In this document: positions 1 through 8,980 of the stretch, one piece after another | Layout: the number at the start of each line of letters is the position of its first letter | Numbering within the stretch: the first letter of the stretch is position 1 | From: Colwellia sp. Arc7-D | GTDB taxonomy: Bacteria > Pseudomonadota > Gammaproteobacteria > Enterobacterales > Alteromonadaceae | Assembly: GCF_003061515.1 (NCBI RefSeq) | Contig: NZ_CP028924.1 | Coordinates: forward strand, 2,356,001 to 2,420,000 | DNA: 64,000 bases | Direction of reading: 5' to 3' | Notes under the pieces: generated by a model | The model's input: the letters and a program-made list of their open reading frames with translations, nothing else | Databases searched by the model: none | What the model was told of the DNA's origin: nothing | Translations under genes and position numbers: made by a program

Positions 1-150
1 ATGTTAACTTTTAGAAAACTCATTATTGCTTCAAATTAACTAAACCTGAGTTGAATCGAATTATTAATAGGATGGATACCCTCAAATAATGTATCAGTTA
101 TGCTAATCTCACAGGGTAATTATAATAACAACCGACAGCAGGACATCGTT

Positions 151-1602
151 ATGTTTATTCAACCTTCGCAAAGTAAACGTTTTTCACTTAAACCCTCATT
201 AAATTTTATTACCGGTAGTAGCCTAGGTCTATTCTGTGCATTGAGCACTTTAATACCTACTTATGCCTCAACGATTGTTGTACCTGCTAATGAGCAATTA
301 GTATTACGTGAAATACAACAACAAGTCAGCGCAGAAAGACTAAAAAAAGATGTTACAACGTTAGTTGGCTTTGGAACACGACATACCTTGTCGGAAACAA
401 AGTCAGATACGCAAGGTATTGGTGCTGCGCGTCGTTGGATTAAAGCAGAGTTTGAAAAAATTTCCGCACAATGTGGTGGTTGCTTAGAAGTAATCTACCA
501 AAAACAAGTATTTTCAGGGGAAAAACGTATTCCTGAACCTACAGAAGTTGTCAATGTCATTGCCATTCAGCGTGGCCAACTTGATCCTAATCGCTATATT
601 GTTATGTCTGGTGATATTGATTCTCGTGTCTCCGATCCGCTTAATTTTACCAGTGCATCACCGGGTGCAAATGATAATGCTTCGGGCGTTGCTGGTGTTA
701 TCGAAACAGCGAGAGTGCTTTCACAACATAAATTCGCCGGTACAGTTGTATATGCTGCGTTGTCAGGTGAAGAGCAAGGCTTGTTTGGTGGAAAAATTAT
801 GGCGGGTATTGCTCAAAAAGAAGGCTGGCGTGTTGAAGCCGTAATTAACAATGACATGATCGGCAATATTTCAGGCATTAATGGCGTTATAAACAATACG
901 ACCGCAAGAGTTTTTTCTGAAGGTGTTAGGTATGTTGAAACCCCTGAAGAAGCTAGAAAACGCCGATTTACCGGTGGTGAAGTTGATTCTCCTTCAAGAA
1001 ATGTCGCTCGTTATATTGATAAAATTGCCGACCAATACATCCCAAACTTAGACGTTATGATGGTTTACCGATTAGATAGATTCGGCAGAGGCGGACATCA
1101 CCGCCCTTTTAATGCTGTAGGTTATCCTGCGGTTAGAATTATGGAAACGAATGAGCATTACGATCGTCAACATCAAGACCTACGTACAGAAAATGGCCGT
1201 GAATTTGGTGATGTAATTTCTGGGGTAGACTTTGATTTTAATGCAAAATTAACATCGCTGAATGCAGTCACTATGGCGGCAATGGCCTGGGCACCAGCAC
1301 CGCCTGCCAATACTGAAATTTCTGGTGCAGTAAAAGCTTCAACTACCCTAGAGTGGCAACGACCAGAAGGTAAAATGGCCGAAAATTTGGCCGGGTATCG
1401 TGTACATTGGCGCTTAACAACTGAACCAACATGGACACATAGTCAATACGTTGGGGATGTTAATAAGTTTGAATTGAAAAACATTGTAATTGATAACTAC
1501 TTTTTTGGCGTAAGTAGTGTTGCCAAAGATGGCTTTGAAAGCCCTGTGGTTTTTCCTGGTCCTGCGGGCTCTTTTGGTGGCTATAATAAAGCAAATAAAT
1601 AA
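151..1602 (+). CDS. Secreted M28-family zinc aminopeptidase with C-terminal FN3-like domain
   Basis: This 483-residue protein begins with a signal peptide (basic start, hydrophobic core, likely cut after TYA near residue 40), so it should act outside the cytoplasm. The M28 di-zinc landmarks are visible: GANDNASG near residue 172, SGEEQG near 205, NNDMIGN near 233 and GGHHRPF near 314. The first M28 zinc ligand is normally His in a GHxDS motif; here it reads GDIDSR near 154, so His is replaced by Asp. The last ~90 residues look like a fibronectin type III domain. An in-frame ATG lies 51 bases upstream at 100, but the ATG at 151 has AGGA at a good distance and gives a proper signal peptide. It is monocistronic and ends at a strong terminator. 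The family is secure; activity and substrate are not. Confidence 0.87.
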   Translation: MFIQPSQSKRFSLKPSLNFITGSSLGLFCALSTLIPTYASTIVVPANEQLVLREIQQQVSAERLKKDVTTLVGFGTRHTLSETKSDTQGIGAARRWIKAEFEKISAQCGGCLEVIYQKQVFSGEKRIPEPTEVVNVIAIQRGQLDPNRYIVMSGDIDSRVSDPLNFTSASPGANDNASGVAGVIETARVLSQHKFAGTVVYAALSGEEQGLFGGKIMAGIAQKEGWRVEAVINNDMIGNISGINGVINNTTARVFSEGVRYVETPEEARKRRFTGGEVDSPSRNVARYIDKIADQYIPNLDVMMVYRLDRFGRGGHHRPFNAVGYPAVRIMETNEHYDRQHQDLRTENGREFGDVISGVDFDFNAKLTSLNAVTMAAMAWAPAPPANTEISGAVKASTTLEWQRPEGKMAENLAGYRVHWRLTTEPTWTHSQYVGDVNKFELKNIVIDNYFFGVSSVAKDGFESPVVFPGPAGSFGGYNKANK

Positions 1603-1677
1603 CTCGTTACTTAGTCTAATACTATATTGGAACTTAAGGACTTAACTTGAGGGCTTAATTTAAGGACTTACATAGAC

Positions 1678-1717
1678 AAAAAAACTGTTAGGAATTGAAA
1701 TTCCTAACAGCTTTTTT
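1678..1717. terminator. Bidirectional rho-independent terminator
   Basis: A perfect 11-base stem (1685-1695 with 1700-1710) around a TGAA loop has an A-run on the left and a T-run on the right, so it can stop the M28 peptidase transcript on the plus strand and the prp operon coming from the minus strand. Confidence 0.88.
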
Positions 1718-1761
1718 ATATCATTGTATATCGTCAGTTTGACTCAATACTCATATTATAG

Positions 1762-2970
1762 TTAAAACGAATCTTCAGGAATACGCACCCACCCTTCCAT
1801 TAATACTCGAGCACTTCGGCTCATAATCGCTTTATTTACCGTCCACTGTTCATCAATCTTGGTTGCTTGAGCACCCACTTTCAACGTACCGGATGGATGA
1901 CCAAAAATGACAGACTCACGATCACCACCGCCAGCAGCTAAGTTGACCAGTGTACCTGGAATGGCAGCCGCAGTGCCAATGGCAACCGCTGCTGTGCCCA
2001 TCATTGCATGATGTAGCTTACCCATTGATAAAGCACGCACATGTAAATCTATATCTGATGCAGACACCACTTTACCACTTGACGTTACATAGTCTTTAGC
2101 GCCAGAAACAAAAGCGACTTTTGGCGTATGCTGACGAGCAACCGCTTCTGAAACATTGTTTATCAAGCCCATTTTAACCGCACCCGCTGCTCGAATAGTT
2201 TCAAAACGTGCTAATGCAGCATCGTCATTATTAACGGCGTCCTGTAGCTCTATACCAGAATAGCCAAGATCTTCTGCATTTAAGAAAATAGTTGGTATGC
2301 CCGCACTGATCATGGTCACTTTATACTTAGCTGCTTTAAAAGTTCCAATTGCCGGCACGTCGAGTTCATCAACAACATTACCTGTTGGAAACATAGCTTC
2401 TGATGGATCAACGGGCGCGATAAACTCTACTGGCACTTCTGCAGCTGGAAACGTGACACCATCGAGTTCGAAATCACCAGTTTCTTGTACTTGACCATCA
2501 GTAATAGGTACACGTGCAATAATAGTTTTAGCAATATTTTTCTGCCAAATACGAACAATACAAACGCCATTCTTTGGAATACGAGACGCGTCAACTAAGC
2601 CAGCATTTATCGCAAAAGAGCCAACAGCAGCGGTTAAGTTACCGCAATTACCCGACCAATCAACAAAGGCTTTATCTATAGCAACTTGAGCAAACAAATA
2701 GTCTACATCGTGATCTACAACCTCACTTTTAGCTATAATAACCGTTTTACTGGTACTTGATGTTGCACCACCCATACCGTCAGTTTGCTTGCCGTATAGA
2801 TCAGGACTACCAATCACACGCAATAGCATATTATCGCGCGCTTCTCCTGGCACTTGGCATCGCTGTGGTAAATCAGTTAGATTAAAGAAAACACCTTTTG
2901 ATGTGCCGCCGCGCATATAAGTAGCAGGAATTTTTACTTGAGGTAAGTGCACTTGAGGAACCTGAGACAT
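1762..2970 (-). CDS. prpF: 2-methylaconitate cis-trans isomerase PrpF
   Basis: This 402-residue protein matches PrpF of the AcnD-type methylcitrate cycle in length and sequence, including the N-terminal ATYMRGGTSKGVFF block that is characteristic of the family (diaminopimelate-epimerase-like fold). PrpF isomerises the trans-2-methylaconitate made by AcnD to the cis form, so that aconitase can hydrate it to methylisocitrate. It is the last gene of the minus-strand operon gntR-prpB-prpC-acnD-prpF. A 170-base spacer with two hairpins separates it from acnD, wider than expected for a tightly coupled pair. The ATG is preceded by an AGGAG-like ribosome site. Confidence 0.95.
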   Translation of the reverse strand: MSQVPQVHLPQVKIPATYMRGGTSKGVFFNLTDLPQRCQVPGEARDNMLLRVIGSPDLYGKQTDGMGGATSSTSKTVIIAKSEVVDHDVDYLFAQVAIDKAFVDWSGNCGNLTAAVGSFAINAGLVDASRIPKNGVCIVRIWQKNIAKTIIARVPITDGQVQETGDFELDGVTFPAAEVPVEFIAPVDPSEAMFPTGNVVDELDVPAIGTFKAAKYKVTMISAGIPTIFLNAEDLGYSGIELQDAVNNDDAALARFETIRAAGAVKMGLINNVSEAVARQHTPKVAFVSGAKDYVTSSGKVVSASDIDLHVRALSMGKLHHAMMGTAAVAIGTAAAIPGTLVNLAAGGGDRESVIFGHPSGTLKVGAQATKIDEQWTVNKAIMSRSARVLMEGWVRIPEDSF

Positions 2971-2987
2971 AACAATCTCCTTTATTA

Positions 2988-3031
2988 TTTATTTTTTATA
3001 AAAAAAGCAGTAAATAGTCTCTATTTACTGC
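2988..3031 (-). terminator. Hairpin with T-run between acnD and prpF (minus strand)
   Basis: An 11-base perfect inverted repeat (3007-3017 with 3021-3031) is followed on the minus strand by a run of T. It has the form of an intrinsic terminator placed inside the operon, just before the prpF start, so prpF is probably expressed by partial read-through. Confidence 0.68.
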
Positions 3032-3082
3032 TAATAAATCATACCATTTGAAGCAGGACTCTGACTCTCGTTCAAAGAGGTA

Positions 3083-3118
3083 GCCTTGGTCATATCTATA
3101 CTTGTACATGACCAAGGC
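3083..3118. repeat. Inverted repeat downstream of acnD
   Basis: A perfect 11-base inverted repeat (3083-3093 with 3108-3118; arms GCCTTGGTCAT and its complement) has a 14-base loop. There is no T-run on the minus strand, so it is an mRNA-stabilising or processing hairpin, or a protein site, rather than a classic terminator. Confidence 0.6.
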
Positions 3119-3140
3119 CGCTATTATCAAAAATAAAGCT

Positions 3141-5759
3141 TTAGGTAGTAGACTCCAAAAAGTCGTTAGCAAATTTTTGTAATACGCCGCCAGCGGCGTA
3201 AACAGACACTTCTTCACCAGTATCTAATCGACACTTAACCGGAATGGTCACTACTTCACCATTACGACGTGTCATCACTACTGACATCGCTGCGCCCGGT
3301 GATGTTGTCCCTTCAACATCAAAGGTTTCAGTACCATCAATTTTATAAGTATGACGTGTTTCACCTTTAATAAATTCAAGCGGTAAGACACCCATACCAA
3401 CTAAGTTAGTACGATGTATACGCTCAAAGCCTTCAGAAACAATGACTTCAACACCCGCTAAACGTACACCTTTTGCCGCCCAATCACGTGATGAACCTTG
3501 TCCGTAATCAGCACCGGCAATAATAATCAGTGGTTGTTTACGTTCCATGTAGGTTTCAATCGCTTCCCACATGCGTGATTCAGTGCCTTCAGGCTCTATA
3601 CGCGCTAATGAGCCTTGTTTAACTTCACCTTTGTCATCACGACACATTTCATTGAATAATTTAGGGTTAGCAAAAGTTGCGCGTTGCGCGGTTAAGTGAT
3701 CACCACGATGCGTTGCGTAAGAGTTAAAATCAGCTTCTGGCAAGCCCATTTTATGCAAATATGCACCGGCAGCACTGTCCAATTGAATCGCATTTGAAGG
3801 TGATAAATGATCAGTTGTAATATTATCGCCTAAAACGGCTAATGGACGCATACCTTTCATGGTACGCTCACCCGCTAATGCCCCTTCCCAATAAGGTGGA
3901 CGACGAATATAAGTACTGGTTTCGTCCCAAGCATATAATGGACTTTCGGCCGGTTCAAAAGCACCTAAATCGAACATCGGTGTGTAGATTTTTTTGAACT
4001 GCTCTGGCTTAACACATGAAGCAACGATAGCATCAATTTCTTCATCACTTGGCCAAATGTCTTTCAGTGTAATGTCGTTACCGTTTTGATCTTGCCCTAA
4101 AATGTCTTTTTCAATATCAAAACGAATTGTACCGGCAATAGCATAAGCAACCACCAACGGCGGTGACGCTAAAAACGCTTGTTTTGCATAAGGATGAATT
4201 CGACCATCGAAGTTACGGTTACCTGACAAGACAGCGGTTGCGTATAAATCACGGTCTATAACTTCTTGTTGAATTTTAGGATCTAACGCGCCAGACATAC
4301 CATTACATGTAGTACAGGCATAACCGACGATACCAAAACCTAATTTTTCCATTTCAGAAAGCAAACCGGCTTCTTCTAAATAAAGCTTGGCCACTTTTGA
4401 GCCTGGAGCAAATGATGATTTAACCCAAGGTTTGCGCACTAAACCAAGCTCATTGGCTCTTTTGGCTATCAAACCCGCCGCAACAACATTACGAGGATTA
4501 GAGGTATTGGTACAAGACGTAATCGCCGCAATAATAACCGCGCCATCAGGCATTTCGCCATTGGCTTCTTGTTCTTTACAGGCGGCTAAGTCTTTAGCGA
4601 TGTCTTTCGACGCTAAATCAGCTGTCGCTAAACGACGATGTGGATTAGAAGGACCTGCTAAGTTACGTCCTACTGATGATAAATCAAATTCAATAACACG
4701 TGGATATTGTGCTTCAACTAAATCGTCAGCCCATAAGCCTGTGTGTTTCGCGTAAGTTTCAACTAACGCGACTTGCTCTGGCTCACGACCGGTAATTTTT
4801 AAATAATCAATGGTTTGTTCATCGATGTAAAACATACCTGCAGACGCACCATACTCTGGTGTCATGTTTGAGATAGTGGCACGATCACCAATGGTTAAAC
4901 TCTTAGTGCCTTCACCGAAGAATTCTAAATAAGCCGATACAACTTTTTGATTACGCAAAAATTCAGTTATTGCTAAAACAATATCGGTTGCGGTAATACC
5001 GGGTTGACGTTTACCTGTAAGCTTTACACCAATAATATCAGGCAAGCGCATCATAGATGGACGACCTAGCATAACTGTTTCAGCTTCTAAGCCACCAACA
5101 CCAATTGCGATAACACCTAAAGCATCAATGTGCGGCGTATGAGAGTCAGTACCAACACAAGTATCAGGAAAAGCGACACCGTCACGCGCTTGTATAACAG
5201 GCGACATTTTTTCTAAATTAATTTGATGCATTATGCCGTTACCGGCAGGGATAACATCAACGTTTTTAAAAGCAGTTTTAGTCCATTCGATAAAATGAAA
5301 ACGCTGTTCATTACGACGGTCTTCAATCGCTCTGTTTTTATCAAAAGCTTCAGGATCAAAACCCGGTGCTTCCACCGCTAATGAATGGTCAACGATTAAC
5401 TGTGTCGGTACCACAGGATTAACTTTTGAAGGGTCACCACCTTGTTCAGCAATGGCATCTCGCAGGCCGGCTAAATCAACTAACGCTGTTTGGCCTAAAA
5501 TATCGTGACAAACAACACGTGCTGGATACCAAGGAAAATCAAGGTCTTGTTTAGATTCGATTATCTGCTTTAAAGCTTCATTTAACGTAGCAGGATCGCA
5601 GCGTCGAACTAATTGCTCAGCGAGTACACGTGATGTGTAAGGTAATGTTTTATAAGCGCCAGGTTTAATATTTTCAATAGCTTCACGAGTATCAAAAAAA
5701 TCTATGGTTAAGCCGTTGTGTTTATAGCCTGGTAAAGGTTTGCGGTAATCATAATTCAT
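3141..5759 (-). CDS. acnD: Fe/S-dependent 2-methylcitrate dehydratase AcnD
   Basis: This 872-residue aconitase-superfamily protein is close to AcnD in length and in its N-terminus (YRKPLPG, then IKPGAYKTLPYTSRVLAE). It dehydrates 2-methylcitrate to 2-methylaconitate using a [4Fe-4S] cluster. The cluster cysteines are visible in TSCTNTSNP (about residue 416) and ACTTCNG (about 483), and the C-terminal swivel domain has the GADYGQGSSRDWAAKG block. It lies between prpC and prpF, the arrangement that defines the acnD/prpF pathway as opposed to the prpD one; no prpD is present in the window. Confidence 0.96.
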   Translation of the reverse strand: MNYDYRKPLPGYKHNGLTIDFFDTREAIENIKPGAYKTLPYTSRVLAEQLVRRCDPATLNEALKQIIESKQDLDFPWYPARVVCHDILGQTALVDLAGLRDAIAEQGGDPSKVNPVVPTQLIVDHSLAVEAPGFDPEAFDKNRAIEDRRNEQRFHFIEWTKTAFKNVDVIPAGNGIMHQINLEKMSPVIQARDGVAFPDTCVGTDSHTPHIDALGVIAIGVGGLEAETVMLGRPSMMRLPDIIGVKLTGKRQPGITATDIVLAITEFLRNQKVVSAYLEFFGEGTKSLTIGDRATISNMTPEYGASAGMFYIDEQTIDYLKITGREPEQVALVETYAKHTGLWADDLVEAQYPRVIEFDLSSVGRNLAGPSNPHRRLATADLASKDIAKDLAACKEQEANGEMPDGAVIIAAITSCTNTSNPRNVVAAGLIAKRANELGLVRKPWVKSSFAPGSKVAKLYLEEAGLLSEMEKLGFGIVGYACTTCNGMSGALDPKIQQEVIDRDLYATAVLSGNRNFDGRIHPYAKQAFLASPPLVVAYAIAGTIRFDIEKDILGQDQNGNDITLKDIWPSDEEIDAIVASCVKPEQFKKIYTPMFDLGAFEPAESPLYAWDETSTYIRRPPYWEGALAGERTMKGMRPLAVLGDNITTDHLSPSNAIQLDSAAGAYLHKMGLPEADFNSYATHRGDHLTAQRATFANPKLFNEMCRDDKGEVKQGSLARIEPEGTESRMWEAIETYMERKQPLIIIAGADYGQGSSRDWAAKGVRLAGVEVIVSEGFERIHRTNLVGMGVLPLEFIKGETRHTYKIDGTETFDVEGTTSPGAAMSVVMTRRNGEVVTIPVKCRLDTGEEVSVYAAGGVLQKFANDFLESTT

Positions 5760-5819
5760 AATTTAATCCACATTTTGACAAAGGAAAAATAAACGCTTTG
5801 TCATTAATTTAATGAGTGA

Positions 5820-5849
5820 TAAAGCCTTATCTAAGAAGATAAGGCTTTA
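5820..5849 (-). terminator. Hairpin between prpC and acnD
   Basis: A 13-base perfect inverted repeat (5820-5832 with 5837-5849) around an AAGA loop lies just downstream of prpC on the minus strand. The T-run after it is weak, so it is probably a partial terminator or an mRNA stabiliser inside the prp operon. Confidence 0.55.
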
Positions 5850-5870
5850 TGGGGTCGATACTAGCGCAAT

Positions 5871-6998
5871 TTACCTTTGTGCAATTGGCTGAACTTTACG
5901 TGGCTCGGCACCAATATAATCCGCAGAAGGACGAATAATACGGTTATTTGAACGTTGTTCCATAACATGAGCAGCCCAACCTGTTAAACGTGAGCAAACA
6001 AATATTGGCGTAAACAATTTCGTCGGTATATCCATATAATTATAGGTAGAGGCATGAAAGAAGTCGGCATTACAAAATAATTTTTTGCTGTCCCACATAA
6101 ACTCTTCACAGGCGACTGAAATATCATATAAAGAAGTATCACCGTTTTCTGCGGCTAGCTTTTCAGACCATGCTTTGATAATAACGTTACGTGGATCTGA
6201 CGTACTATAAACTGCATGACCAAAGCCCATTATTTTTTCTTTACGCGCTAACATCCCGGCCATTTGTTCTTTTGCATCGGCAGGAGATTTAAATTTTTCA
6301 ATCATGTCCATTGCCGCTTCATTCGCGCCGCCATGCAGTGGTCCACGTAAAGTACCAATAGCACCCGTAACACATGAGTACATATCAGATAACGTTGAAG
6401 CACAAACGCGCGCCGTAAACGTAGAAGCGTTAAATTCATGTTCAGCATATAGAATTAATGACACGTCCATAACGCGCTCATGCTGCGCTGACGGACTTTT
6501 ACCACTTAATAAACGTAAAAAGTGACCACCAAGAGAAGCTTCATCTGACATACAGTCAATTTCTACCCCTTCGTGTGAAAACTTATACCAATAACACATG
6601 ATGGCAGGAAAAGCGGCGAGTAAACGGTTAGCAGCGTTATTTTGCTCGCTAAAATCATTTTCTGGCTCTAAATTACCTAAAAATGAACAACCGGTGCGCA
6701 TAACATCCATAGGATGAGCTTCTTTTGGAATAAGCTTAAGTACTTCTTTTAATGCTTGCGGTAAGTCACGCATAGCAAGTAAATCGGCTTTATATGTCGC
6801 TAAGGCTTTTTCAGTAGGTAGCTCACCATTGAAAAGTAAGTAAGCTACTTCTTCAAAAGTTGCATTTTCAGCTAGATCAGCAATATCGTAACCACAGTAG
6901 GTTAAGCCCGAGCCTGATTTTCCTACCGTACATAATGCTGTTTCGCCTGCGCTTTGACCACGTAATCCAGCACCTGATAATTTTTTCTCTGTCATCAT
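5871..6998 (-). CDS. prpC: 2-methylcitrate synthase
   Basis: This 375-residue citrate-synthase-family enzyme condenses propionyl-CoA with oxaloacetate to 2-methylcitrate. Family active-site blocks are present: HGGANEAAMDM and MGFGHAVY, and the late VCSRLTGWAAHVMEQ segment. Length and position between prpB and acnD mark it as PrpC rather than GltA. Two ATGs are adjacent (6998 and 6995); the GAGG ribosome site suits the second slightly better. Confidence 0.95.
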   Translation of the reverse strand: MMTEKKLSGAGLRGQSAGETALCTVGKSGSGLTYCGYDIADLAENATFEEVAYLLFNGELPTEKALATYKADLLAMRDLPQALKEVLKLIPKEAHPMDVMRTGCSFLGNLEPENDFSEQNNAANRLLAAFPAIMCYWYKFSHEGVEIDCMSDEASLGGHFLRLLSGKSPSAQHERVMDVSLILYAEHEFNASTFTARVCASTLSDMYSCVTGAIGTLRGPLHGGANEAAMDMIEKFKSPADAKEQMAGMLARKEKIMGFGHAVYSTSDPRNVIIKAWSEKLAAENGDTSLYDISVACEEFMWDSKKLFCNADFFHASTYNYMDIPTKLFTPIFVCSRLTGWAAHVMEQRSNNRIIRPSADYIGAEPRKVQPIAQR

Positions 6999-7078
6999 TC
7001 TTTCCTCTTGTCCTTTAACGGTAATAAATTCACCGCTAATGGTTAAAAATTAGTTTCTCGTTACAAAAAGTATACTCG

Positions 7079-7969
7079 TTACTTGTTTTTACCTTCAGTA
7101 AACAAGGCATCAAGTTTTTGTTCGTAATCGTGGTAACCCAAATAATCATACAAATCCATGCGTGTTTGCATGTTCTCTATCTCTGCTTTTTGGTCACCAT
7201 CATTTAGTAACGTTTTATAAACCGACTCTGCCGCCTTATTCATTGCTCTAAAAGCAGATAAAGGATAAAGCACCATGGCACATCCCCACTCACCTAACTC
7301 GGCTTTATTCCAAAGCTCTGTTTGTCCAAACTCGGTAATATTCGCTAATACGGGAACATCAAGTGCTTCAGTAAAAGCACGGTAATGTTCTTCGGTTTTA
7401 ACTGCCTCAGCAAAAATACCGTCAGCACCTGCTGCTACATAAGCTTTTGCACGCTCTAATGCTGCTTCTAAACCTTCTTGTGCAAATGCATCTGTTCTTG
7501 CCATGATAAAAAAGTCTTTATCTGTACGTGCATCTACAGCGGCTTTAATTCTATCCACCATTTCTTGCGTTGAAACAATCTCTTTATTTGGACGATGACC
7601 ACAGCGTTTTTGTGCTACTTGATCTTCAATATGAACAGCAGCAGCTCCCGCTTTTTCCATATCCCGAATGGTTTTGGCTATATTAAATGCGCCGCCCCAG
7701 CCAGTATCTATATCAACTAATAAAGGTAGAGTAGACGCGCTAGTAATACGTTGAACATCAGCAATAACATCATTAAGAGATGTCATGCCTAAATCAGGTA
7801 ATCCATATGATGCGTTAGCAACACCGCCACCAGACAAATAAATAGCTTGATGACCTAATTCTTCAGCCATCATTGCACAATAGGCATTAATAGCACCGAC
7901 AACTTGTAAGGGTTTATTGTTCGCTATAGCACGACGAAACTTAGCGCCGGGAGTTAATTGTGTAGACAT
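7079..7969 (-). CDS. prpB: 2-methylisocitrate lyase
   Basis: This 296-residue enzyme of the isocitrate lyase/PEP mutase superfamily cleaves 2-methylisocitrate to pyruvate and succinate, the last step of propionate oxidation. The signature KRCGH loop lies within [15 protein letters not shown], and the metal-binding DIDTGWGG segment is present. An upstream in-frame ATG at 7990 exists, but AAGGAC sits 8 bases before the ATG at 7969 and the N-terminus [12 protein letters not shown] is typical. It follows gntR by about 60 bases. Confidence 0.95.
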   Translation of the reverse strand: MSTQLTPGAKFRRAIANNKPLQVVGAINAYCAMMAEELGHQAIYLSGGGVANASYGLPDLGMTSLNDVIADVQRITSASTLPLLVDIDTGWGGAFNIAKTIRDMEKAGAAAVHIEDQVAQKRCGHRPNKEIVSTQEMVDRIKAAVDARTDKDFFIMARTDAFAQEGLEAALERAKAYVAAGADGIFAEAVKTEEHYRAFTEALDVPVLANITEFGQTELWNKAELGEWGCAMVLYPLSAFRAMNKAAESVYKTLLNDGDQKAEIENMQTRMDLYDYLGYHDYEQKLDALFTEGKNK

Positions 7970-8026
7970 TGTTAAGTCCTTATTTATCAAATTATGTAAT
8001 ATAAAATAGCTGAAAATAGCTGGCCG

Positions 8027-8707
8027 CTATTGCTGTTGTGCAATTTTGTTTTCAATATTTTTACGTGAAGCGGCAATATGACGCCTCATTAGCATTTCGG
8101 CTAATTCGCCATCTCTATCGGCAATCGCTTCAATTATGCGGGAATGTTCATCAAACGCTTTAGTTGCTCGCGGACTGTTCATACCAAACTGGCAACGATA
8201 CATTCGAACAAGGTGATATAACTGACCACATAATATATTGATTAACTGTTGATTATGACTACCGAGTATCACTTTATAGTGAAAATCTAAATCCCCTTCC
8301 TCTTGATAATAAGCAATACCGTCACGCAAGGCTTTTGCACTTGCATGTTGCTTAAGCATAGCTCTCATTTCAGTAATTTCGTCTTCTGTCATGTTTTGTG
8401 CTGCTTGTCGACATGCCATGCCCTCTAAAGCTTCACGTACAACATAAATCTCTAGCAAACCAGAAATTGAACATTGCACTACGCGAGAGCCTACATTGGC
8501 TTTACGCTCAATTAAGTGACATTTTTCTAAACGATTTAAGGCTTCACGAAGGGTTGAGCGACTTATTTGAAATTTTTTGGCTAACTCTGGCTCACTAATT
8601 TTACTACCCGCTTCAATGTTGCCCTCAACAATATCATGCAACATTTGTTCGAAAACTTTATCAGCAGTGGTCACCGCCGCTTGCATTGTTGGATTATCTA
8701 AAGCCAT
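8027..8707 (-). CDS. GntR-family (FCD subfamily) regulator of the propionate operon
   Basis: This protein of about 226 residues has a winged helix-turn-helix at the N-terminus (SEPELAKKFQISRSTLREAL) and a C-terminal FCD ligand domain with a D..H..H..H metal-site pattern (DLDFHYKV, then HNQQL, DEHSRI and RRHIAASR). It is the first gene of the prp operon, so it most likely senses a methylcitrate-cycle intermediate and represses its own operon. The start is uncertain: ATG at 8707 or in-frame GTG at 8719. Neither has a good ribosome site, and the GTG lies inside an operator-like palindrome, so the message may be leaderless or nearly so. Regulation of this operon is inferred from position. Confidence 0.88.
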   Translation of the reverse strand: MALDNPTMQAAVTTADKVFEQMLHDIVEGNIEAGSKISEPELAKKFQISRSTLREALNRLEKCHLIERKANVGSRVVQCSISGLLEIYVVREALEGMACRQAAQNMTEDEITEMRAMLKQHASAKALRDGIAYYQEEGDLDFHYKVILGSHNQQLINILCGQLYHLVRMYRCQFGMNSPRATKAFDEHSRIIEAIADRDGELAEMLMRRHIAASRKNIENKIAQQQ

Positions 8708-8710
8708 TAT

Positions 8711-8718
8711 TGTCGACA
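8711..8718. promoter_or_regulatory. TGTCGACA operator-like site at the gntR start
   Basis: A self-complementary TGTCGACA core in the context ATTATTGTCGACACATT lies over the translation start of the regulator gene. It matches the core of two other sites in the next 250 bases, so it is a candidate autoregulatory operator. Confidence 0.6.
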
Positions 8719-8779
8719 CATTGAAAAAACTTGAGCTAATAATAGCTAATTAAATGCATTAGTCAATATAAAAACAGAT

Positions 8780-8795
8780 TTATTGTCGACAATAA
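8780..8795. promoter_or_regulatory. 16-base perfect palindrome, main prp operator candidate
   Basis: TTATTGTCGACAATAA is a perfect palindrome 60-70 bases upstream of the gntR start in an AT-rich promoter-like stretch. GntR/FCD dimers bind short palindromes of this kind. Confidence 0.68.
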
Positions 8796-8962
8796 TAAAG
8801 ATAATTAATCGCACTTAGCTTATAACCATGATGAATAGTATGTTTTAAAATATAGATGCAAAACCACCTAGAGCCTGCTCAGCAAAGGCTGTAACAAAAA
8901 GCTTAGTAGCTTAAACGGAGGGAATTATTAAGACAGGTGTAGAGTAAATAAAACCAGCTCAC

Positions 8963-8970
8963 TGTCGACA
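8963..8970. promoter_or_regulatory. Third TGTCGACA operator-like site
   Basis: The core recurs as CTGTCGACAATTAA, 11 bases beyond the stop of the neighbouring SpmAB-like gene and about 170 bases upstream of the 16-base palindrome. Three copies of an 8-base palindrome within 260 bases, all upstream of the prp operon, suggest co-operative or looped repression. The rest of 8720-8980 shows no gene. Confidence 0.5.
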
Positions 8971-8980
8971 ATTAAATAAA

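Noticed and set aside
548..844. A 98-residue reading frame inside the M28 gene
   Set aside because: It is a frame shadow of the peptidase, whose own frame carries all the family motifs.
2996..3217. A 73-residue reading frame at the 3' end of acnD
   Set aside because: It overlaps the acnD end and the two hairpins, lacks a ribosome site and resembles no family.
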